NCBI GenBank assembly: GCA_947168665.1
Contig: CAMVMX010000014.1
Span: 31,650 to 95,649, forward strand
Source of the DNA: an uncultured Bacteroidales bacterium
Lineage (GTDB): Bacteria > Bacteroidota > Bacteroidia > Bacteroidales > P3
Direction of reading: 5' to 3'
Length of the DNA stretch: 64,000 nucleotides
Each line of letters starts with the position of its first letter. Positions within the stretch are counted from its first letter, which is position 1. The notes beneath the pieces were generated by a model. That model made no database searches. It worked only from the letters and a program-made list of their open reading frames with translations, and was not told the DNA's origin. Below are positions 59,153 through 64,000 of this stretch, one piece after another. Made by a program: the position numbers and the translations under genes.

Positions 59153-59193
59153 GAGGAATAGGCACTCCGGCTTTACCGGAGGCCCTATTCCTC
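59153..59193 (-). terminator. rplL-rpoB intergenic hairpin (attenuator-like)
   Basis: An outer 10-bp stem GAGGAATAGG/CCTATTCCTC and an inner 6-bp stem CTCCGG/CCGGAG enclose a 5-nt loop, 21 nt after rplL. On the minus strand it is followed by TTTGC. Enterobacteria have a partial terminator at the same place; here the role is inferred. Confidence 0.7.
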
Positions 59194-59214
59194 GTAGAAA
59201 TCCTATAGTATCTA

Positions 59215-59598
59215 CTATTTGACCTCAACTTCGGCACCAGCCTCTTCGAGAGCTTTCTTCAGAGATTCGGCCTCGTCCTTGCTCACGCCCTCTTTAACGG
59301 GCTTGGGAGCGTTGTCAACGAGTTCCTTGGACTCCTTCAGACCCAAGCTGGCCATATCCTTGACAGCCTTCACAACAGCCAGTTTCTTGGTGGCATCGGG
59401 AACGCCCTTCAGGATTACGTCGAAAGAGGTTTTCTCCTCGGCTGCAGCGGCACCGCCGGCAGCGGGAGCAGCGGCAACTGCAACAGCAGCTGCTGCGGGC
59501 TCAATACCATATTCTTCTTTCAGAACGTCAGCGAGTTCTTTTACTTCTTTAACGGTTAAGTTTACTAATTCTTCAGCAATAGCTTTGATGTCTGCCAT
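59215..59598 (-). CDS. rplL: 50S ribosomal protein L7/L12
   Basis: A 127-aa acidic stalk protein. A helical N-terminal dimerisation segment ([20 protein letters not shown]) is followed by an Ala/Gly-rich hinge ([20 protein letters not shown]) and the globular C-terminal domain with [20 protein letters not shown] and [15 protein letters not shown], which contacts elongation factors. It is present in several copies per ribosome, so the hairpin after it may help set expression relative to rpoB. Confidence 0.98.
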   Translation of the reverse strand: MADIKAIAEELVNLTVKEVKELADVLKEEYGIEPAAAAVAVAAAPAAGGAAAAEEKTSFDVILKGVPDATKKLAVVKAVKDMASLGLKESKELVDNAPKPVKEGVSKDEAESLKKALEEAGAEVEVK

Positions 59599-59676
59599 GA
59601 CTTTATTGATTTTAATTGTTTTTACTAATTGATTAATTGTTTGCTTGGACTTTTTACGGGGTCCATCCCGCTTGGC

Positions 59677-60210
59677 TTATTCAGCCTTTTTTTCCTCTAA
59701 TGTTTTCAGGACACCGGTAATTGTGTTAGCACCAGACTGGAGCTGAGAAATAACGTTCTTGACGGGCGACTGGAGAAGAGCGACGATATCGGCGATAAGT
59801 TCGTTCTTGGACTTGATGTTGACAAGTTCGTCAAGATGCTGCTCACCAATATAGAAGCATTCTTCAACGTATGCACCCTTCAACACGGGTTTCTGAGCAC
59901 CCTTCTCCTTTTCGCGGAACTCTTTGATGAGCTTTGCAGGAGCGTTGTTGGTGTTCGAAAGCATTATGGCTGTCTCGCCCTTAATCACGGGGAAGAGTTC
60001 CGAGTAATCCATGCCGGTTCTCTCCATCGCCTTGATCAGAAGAGCGTTTTTAACGACTTCCAACTTGACCTCTTTGCGGAAAGCGGCACGACGCAGCTTG
60101 CTGGTCAGCACAGAGTTCAGGCCTCCAATATCGGCAATGTAGATAAGCGGATAAGCCTTAATCTCTTCGCACAATTGGTCAATCAGTTGGTCTTTTTGTT
60201 CTTTTCTCAT
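59677..60210 (-). CDS. rplJ: 50S ribosomal protein L10
   Basis: A 177-aa protein. The N-terminal rRNA-binding domain contains IADIGGLNSVLTSKLRRAAF and VVKNALLIKAMERTG, and the C-terminal helices bind L7/L12 dimers. It anchors the stalk. It lies 78 nt upstream of rplL in the same operon and 23 nt downstream of rplA. Confidence 0.96.
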   Translation of the reverse strand: MRKEQKDQLIDQLCEEIKAYPLIYIADIGGLNSVLTSKLRRAAFRKEVKLEVVKNALLIKAMERTGMDYSELFPVIKGETAIMLSNTNNAPAKLIKEFREKEKGAQKPVLKGAYVEECFYIGEQHLDELVNIKSKNELIADIVALLQSPVKNVISQLQSGANTITGVLKTLEEKKAE

Positions 60211-60233
60211 AATGACCTTTCAATAATTAAATG

Positions 60234-60929
60234 TTACAGTGTGGCGGCTTTCGTGTCAACCTTAACGCCTGCGCTCATCGTGCTGCTGATGCAGATACTC
60301 TTCACGTAGGTTCCCTTGGCTGCTGCGGGTTTCAGCTTGATGATGGCCTGCAGCACCTCGCGGGCATTGTCGACAATCTTGTTGCTGTCGAAAGAGACCT
60401 TGGCGACAGCAGTATGGATAATACCAAACTTGTCGACCTTAAAGTCAATCTTACCGGCTTTGGCCTCCTGGACGGCTTTGCCAACCTCCATGGTAACGGT
60501 GCCTGTCTTGGGGTTCGGCATCAGGCCGCGGGGACCCAATATGCGTCCGAGAGCACCCACCTTAGGCATTACGCTGGGCATGGTAATGATAACGTCTACA
60601 TCCGTCCAACCGCCTTTAATCTTGGTGATGTACTCATCAAGACCATAATAATCAGCTCCGGCTGCTTTAGCCTCTTCTTCCTTGTCAGGAGTACACAGTA
60701 CTAGGACGCGGACAGTCTTACCCGTGCCATGGGGCAGCGTGACACTGCCACGCACCATCTGGTTAGCCTTGCGGGGGTCAACACCCAGACGCACATCGAT
60801 ATCAACCGATGCGTCGAACTTGGTGTAGGTGATGTTCTTCACAACCTCTACCGCCTCTTCCAGCGAATAAACCTGATTTTTGTCGAACTTGGCTAAAGCT
60901 TCTTTTTGTTTCTTCGTTAATTTTGCCAT
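60234..60929 (-). CDS. rplA: 50S ribosomal protein L1
   Basis: A 231-aa protein of normal length. [20 protein letters not shown] and [20 protein letters not shown] are from domain I, and [17 protein letters not shown] is the signature in domain II. It forms the L1 stalk at the E site and in other bacteria represses its own operon by binding the mRNA. No L1-like leader was identified here by eye. Confidence 0.97.
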   Translation of the reverse strand: MAKLTKKQKEALAKFDKNQVYSLEEAVEVVKNITYTKFDASVDIDVRLGVDPRKANQMVRGSVTLPHGTGKTVRVLVLCTPDKEEEAKAAGADYYGLDEYITKIKGGWTDVDVIITMPSVMPKVGALGRILGPRGLMPNPKTGTVTMEVGKAVQEAKAGKIDFKVDKFGIIHTAVAKVSFDSNKIVDNAREVLQAIIKLKPAAAKGTYVKSICISSTMSAGVKVDTKAATL

Positions 60930-60996
60930 GATTCTTACATTTTGTGGTCACCGCACCGCTCGCTGGCGATGCTACCACTTGTTAATTAATTCGTTT

Positions 60997-61440
60997 TTAC
61001 TTTGCAAGGGGATTCTCACCTTTCACAGAGATACCCATGCTGCGTGCAGTGCCTGCAACCATGCTCATAGCTGATTCAATCGTGAAACAGTTAAGGTCAG
61101 GCATTTTGGCCTCTGCAATTTGACGCACCTGTTCCCAAGTGACGGAAGCAACCTTCACACGGTTGGGTTCGGCAGAACCCTTGGCCGCTTTGGAGAGCTC
61201 CTTCAACTGAACGGCAACAGGGGGAGTCTTAACTACAAAATCAAAGGACTTGTCGGTGTAAACAGTGATGATGACAGGCACAATCTTGCCAGCCTGATCC
61301 TGTGTACGGGCATTGAACTGCTTGCAGAACTCCATAATGTTCACACCCTTCGCACCCAGAGCGGGTCCGACTGGCGGAGCGGGATTAGCAGCACCACCTT
61401 TGATTTGCAATTTAATCAATCCTGCAACTTCTTTTGCCAT
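60997..61440 (-). CDS. rplK: 50S ribosomal protein L11
   Basis: A 147-aa protein. [20 protein letters not shown] begins the N-terminal domain, followed by [18 protein letters not shown]. The C-terminal rRNA-binding domain ends in [15 protein letters not shown]. It is needed for GTPase-centre function and for activation of the Rel enzyme by uncharged tRNA. It is 39 nt downstream of nusG. Confidence 0.97.
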   Translation of the reverse strand: MAKEVAGLIKLQIKGGAANPAPPVGPALGAKGVNIMEFCKQFNARTQDQAGKIVPVIITVYTDKSFDFVVKTPPVAVQLKELSKAAKGSAEPNRVKVASVTWEQVRQIAEAKMPDLNCFTIESAMSMVAGTARSMGISVKGENPLAK

Positions 61441-61479
61441 TGATTCAAATTTTAATTTAAGGTTGATTAGTTTGTTTTA

Positions 61480-62028
61480 CTATTCTTTCTCCACCTGATT
61501 GTAGCTGAGTTCGAGCGGGGTTTTGCGACCGAAAATCTTGACCGTAACTTTCAATTTTTTCTTCTCGTCATTCACCTCTTCGACAACTCCGGCAAAACTG
61601 CTGAACGGACCGTCAATCACCTTGACCGACTCGCCCACCAAATAAGTGTCGCTGTTGCCGTCGATGGCATCAATCTGGTCATCCATCTTGCCGAGGATAC
61701 GATTCACCTCATACTGACGCATGGGGATAGGCTTACCGCCATCGCACTCACGCAAGAAGTCCAACACATTAGGAACATTCTGGATAACAGGGATAATCTC
61801 ATCGCGCAAGTCGGCCTCTATCAACACATAACCAGGAAAATAAGTACGGTCTTTGACCACCTTTTTCCCGTTGCGTATGGCATAGACCTTCTCTGTAGGG
61901 ATAAGAACTTGGGGTACATCCTCGCTCCAGCCTCGTTTGGCCATTTCGCTTTCGATATACTCCTTAGCCTTCTTCTCCTTACCACTCACCGCTCTGACGA
62001 CATACCATTTTTTAGACTGCTGTTCCAT
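61480..62028 (-). CDS. nusG: Transcription termination/antitermination factor NusG
   Basis: A 182-aa protein from the ATG at 62028 (MEQQSKKWYVVRAVSGKEKK). The 27 in-frame upstream codons are discounted because they are unlike NusG and would enlarge it. The NGN domain covers residues 8-115 (FPGYVLIEADLRDEIIPVIQ). A KOW domain at the end has GESVKVIDGPFSSFAGVVEE. It couples RNA polymerase with Rho and ribosomes. The gap to secE is 142 nt with nothing recognisable. Confidence 0.96.
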   Translation of the reverse strand: MEQQSKKWYVVRAVSGKEKKAKEYIESEMAKRGWSEDVPQVLIPTEKVYAIRNGKKVVKDRTYFPGYVLIEADLRDEIIPVIQNVPNVLDFLRECDGGKPIPMRQYEVNRILGKMDDQIDAIDGNSDTYLVGESVKVIDGPFSSFAGVVEEVNDEKKKLKVTVKIFGRKTPLELSYNQVEKE

Positions 62029-62170
62029 GCTGTTAGTTAAAAGAATAGTGGGGTTTATACTCGTCCCATGCTCGGCAACTGCCAGCCAGGACGTCCTTCG
62101 GTCAGACAAACACTACAAGATGGCCTAATCTCAAAAGAATTTGGGAAGCAAGACCGGCCGTCTGCAACAT

Positions 62171-62386
62171 TTATCCAATCAAAGCATAAAAGTATCCGAG
62201 CAATCCCTTCCATCCCATGCTCTGGACGCCAAACACGACATCCATCAAGAAGACGACAAGGGCTAATATCAATGCAGCAACAGCCACCACCACGGCGCTG
62301 CTCTGCAATTCCTTGAATGTAGGCCACGACACTTTGTGAACCAACTCGTCGTAGCTTTCCTTTACATAGTTTCCGAACTTAGACAT
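62171..62386 (-). CDS. secE: Preprotein translocase subunit SecE
   Basis: A 71-aa protein from the ATG at 62386. A short amphipathic segment (YVKESYDELVHKVSWPTFKE, the conserved SecE motif) precedes a single membrane helix (AVVVAVAALILALVVFLMDV) and a short periplasmic end. It clamps SecY. It follows tRNA-Trp by 17 nt; the longer open frame through the tRNA is not coding. Confidence 0.95.
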   Translation of the reverse strand: MSKFGNYVKESYDELVHKVSWPTFKELQSSAVVVAVAALILALVVFLMDVVFGVQSMGWKGLLGYFYALIG

Positions 62387-62403
62387 TTTGATATCAATTT
62401 TAG

Positions 62404-62474
62404 CAGGGGCAGAGAGAATCGAACTCCCAACTACGGTTTTGGAGACCGTCATTATGCCATTTAACTATGCCCCT
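62404..62474 (-). tRNA. tRNA-Trp (anticodon CCA)
   Basis: The minus strand folds into a cloverleaf: acceptor AGGGGCA/TGCCCCT, anticodon stem ACGGT/ACCGT with loop CTCCAAA, and T-loop TTCGATT. No CCA is encoded. It lies between tuf and secE, its conserved place in this phylum. Confidence 0.95.
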
Positions 62475-62478
62475 GTGG

Positions 62479-62504
62479 AGAGACGCAGCAAAAACTGCGT
62501 CTCT
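62479..62504 (-). other. Hairpin between tuf and tRNA-Trp
   Basis: AGAGACGCAG/CTGCGTCTCT is a perfect 10-bp stem with a 6-nt loop. On the minus strand the loop is T-rich but no T-run follows. It is likely an mRNA-end or RNase processing structure ahead of the tRNA. Confidence 0.6.
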
Positions 62505-62518
62505 ATGGGTTATTCAGA

Positions 62519-63706
62519 TTATTCGAGAATCTTGGTCACCTGACCGGAACCAACAGTGCGGCCACCCTCGCGGATAGCGAAGCGCAGGTTCTCATTCAGA
62601 GCGATGTCGGAAATCAGATCCACAGTGATGGTCAAGTTATCACCAGGCATAACCATCTCGCGGCCTTCGGGGAGAGTAATCTCACCGGTCACATCGGTGG
62701 TGCGGAAATAGAACTGGGGACGATACTTGTTGTGGAAAGGAGTATGACGGCCGCCTTCTTCCTTCTTCAGGATATAGACCGTAGCCTCGAACTTGTGGTG
62801 AGGATGGATAGTCTTGGGGGCAGCGATAACCATACCGCGACGGATCTCATTCTTGTCGATACCGCGGAGCAGCAGACCCACATTATCACCAGCTTCACCT
62901 TCGTCAAGAATCTTGCGGAACATCTCAACACCAGTGACAACGCTCGTCAGTTTCTCAGCACCCATACCGATGATGTCGACGGGGTCAGAAGTGTGGATAA
63001 CGCCAGTCTCGATACGGCCAGTGGCAACAGTACCACGACCGGTGATTGAGAAGACATCCTCAATAGGCATCAAGAAGGGCTTGTCAACGGCGCGGGTGGG
63101 CAGAGGAATCCAGTTGTCAACGGCTTCCATCAGGTCCTCGACGTTCTTCACACCGCTGGGCTCACCATTCAGAGCAGCCAGAGCGGAACCGCGGATGATA
63201 GGAATATTGTCGCCGTCGAAATCGTAAGCGCTGAGGAGCTCGCGGATTTCCATCTCAACGAGGTCGAGCAGCTCGGGATCGTCAACAAGGTCGCACTTGT
63301 TCATGAAAACAACCAGCTGGGGCACACCAACCTGACGGGCGAGCAGGATGTGCTCACGGGTCTGGGGCATGGGACCGTCGGTAGCGGCAACAACCAAGAT
63401 GGCACCATCCATCTGGGCAGCACCGGTAACCATGTTCTTCACATAGTCAGCGTGGCCGGGGCAGTCAACGTGTGCATAGTGACGGGTCTCGGTCTGGTAC
63501 TCAACGTGAGCGGTGTTGATAGTAATACCACGCTCTTTCTCTTCGGGAGCGGAGTCGATAGAGTCGAAAGATTTAACTTCGGAGAGACCTTTTTCTGCCA
63601 GCACCTTGGTGATAGCGGCGGTCAGAGTGGTCTTACCATGGTCAACGTGGCCGATAGTACCGATGTTGACGTGCGGTTTAGAACGATCAAATTTTTCTTT
63701 TGCCAT
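62519..63706 (-). CDS. tuf: Elongation factor Tu
   Basis: A 395-aa GTPase. G1 GHVDHGKT is at residues 19-26, G2 is [15 protein letters not shown]3 is DCPGHADY, and G4 is NKCD. The three-domain length is normal, and the C-terminal [20 protein letters not shown] is intact. It delivers aminoacyl-tRNA to the ribosome. It is preceded by two tRNA genes and followed by tRNA-Trp, all on the minus strand. Confidence 0.99.
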   Translation of the reverse strand: MAKEKFDRSKPHVNIGTIGHVDHGKTTLTAAITKVLAEKGLSEVKSFDSIDSAPEEKERGITINTAHVEYQTETRHYAHVDCPGHADYVKNMVTGAAQMDGAILVVAATDGPMPQTREHILLARQVGVPQLVVFMNKCDLVDDPELLDLVEMEIRELLSAYDFDGDNIPIIRGSALAALNGEPSGVKNVEDLMEAVDNWIPLPTRAVDKPFLMPIEDVFSITGRGTVATGRIETGVIHTSDPVDIIGMGAEKLTSVVTGVEMFRKILDEGEAGDNVGLLLRGIDKNEIRRGMVIAAPKTIHPHHKFEATVYILKKEEGGRHTPFHNKYRPQFYFRTTDVTGEITLPEGREMVMPGDNLTITVDLISDIALNENLRFAIREGGRTVGSGQVTKILE

Positions 63707-63728
63707 GTTTAATACGTATTAATGTTAA

Positions 63729-63736
63729 CAAATTTA
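63729..63736 (-). promoter_or_regulatory. -7 promoter box candidate for tuf
   Basis: The plus strand reads CAAATTTA, which is TAAATTTG on the minus strand, 22 nt upstream of the tuf ATG. A short inverted repeat (ACGAGG/CCTCGT, 63752-63779) lies immediately upstream and may be the tRNA transcript's end. Confidence 0.45.
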
Positions 63737-63800
63737 TTTTCTTCACATTCTACGAGGGCGAAACGAATCCCGTCCTCGTGATTATTTTGCATAAAAAAAG

Positions 63801-63873
<73 letters not shown>

Positions 63874-63925
63874 TTTTTACTTCGAAGCATCGGCTTGACT
63901 CTTGCCCGGCTCCGCTTGTTGTTTG

Positions 63926-63998
63926 AGCGGAAGACGGGGCTCGAACCCGCCACCTATAGCTTGGAAGGCTATCGCTCTACCAAATGAGCTACTTCCGC
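63926..63998 (-). tRNA. tRNA-Gly (anticodon TCC)
   Basis: The minus strand folds with acceptor GCGGAAG/CTTCCGC-like pairing, anticodon stem ATAGC/GCTAT with loop CTTCCAA, and T-loop TTCGAGC. It is 73 nt long, complete, and ends 2 nt before the window edge. Confidence 0.95.
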
Positions 63999-64000
63999 TT

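Noticed and set aside
62387..62452. Upstream extension of secE
   Set aside because: The frame runs through tRNA-Trp; the ATG at 62386 gives a standard SecE.

Overview
The window looks like a chromosomal segment of a Bacteroidales-type bacterium (phylum Bacteroidota). The signs are: several TAnnTTTG promoter boxes of the Bacteroidota primary sigma factor; a protein with a type IX secretion (Por) C-terminal sorting tail; a DUF3467 gene straight after rpoC; the order tRNA-Gly / tRNA-Thr / tuf / tRNA-Trp / secE / nusG / rplK-rplA-rplJ-rplL / rpoB-rpoC; a long-form PyrF; and a GldA-like ABC ATPase. No species name can be given from sequence alone.

Region 1 (about 1-17300, + strand) is a surface- or exopolysaccharide locus. 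It holds a GNAT-like protein, an acyl carrier protein, a polysaccharide deacetylase, two GT2 and two GT4 glycosyltransferases, a polytopic GT-C-like membrane protein, a WbpP/TviC-type UDP-HexNAc 4-epimerase, a CapK-type adenylate-forming enzyme, a hexapeptide acyltransferase, a DUF354 protein, a second deacetylase-fold protein, a Wza-type export lipoprotein, a Wzc-type tyrosine kinase with a (Gly-Tyr)13 tail, and a DegT/DnrJ aminotransferase. It ends at a strong terminator. The ACP, CapK and acyltransferases suggest that the glycan is acylated or carries an amide. The front part (roughly 2300-9000) is less C-rich than the rest, so the locus looks like a mosaic. One deacetylase carries a probable frameshift.

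Region 2 (17500-24900, +) is redox and hydrogen metabolism: the NADH-sensing repressor Rex, then a likely operon of a [2Fe-2S] thioredoxin-like protein, a PAS-containing sensory [FeFe] hydrogenase, a SpoIIE/PP2C phosphatase, a second [FeFe] hydrogenase with intact H-cluster motifs, and aspartate ammonia-lyase. No maturases (HydE/F/G) are in the window.

Region 3 (25100-38650) is mixed housekeeping. On the minus strand are a CPA1-type antiporter, small membrane proteins, pyrF, a GldA-like ATPase and a SPOR-domain cell-wall amidase. On the plus strand are lptD, a MerR regulator and a type IX-secreted protein. The last is followed by a decayed chimeric gene that contains a 143-bp copy of that protein's 5' end. 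The amidase and lptD promoters sit face to face inside one perfect 29-bp palindrome.

Region 4 (37950-49700) holds mazG and rel (translationally coupled), a small secreted protein coupled to recA, a class I aminotransferase, sbcD-sbcC and an AraC regulator.

Region 5 (50300-64000, minus strand) is the core translation/transcription superoperon from tRNA-Gly to rpoC and DUF3467. It has a large hairpin between rplL and rpoB, a -7 box just before rpoB, and a hairpin between tuf and tRNA-Trp. Family names come from recognising motifs by eye; no database search was run.
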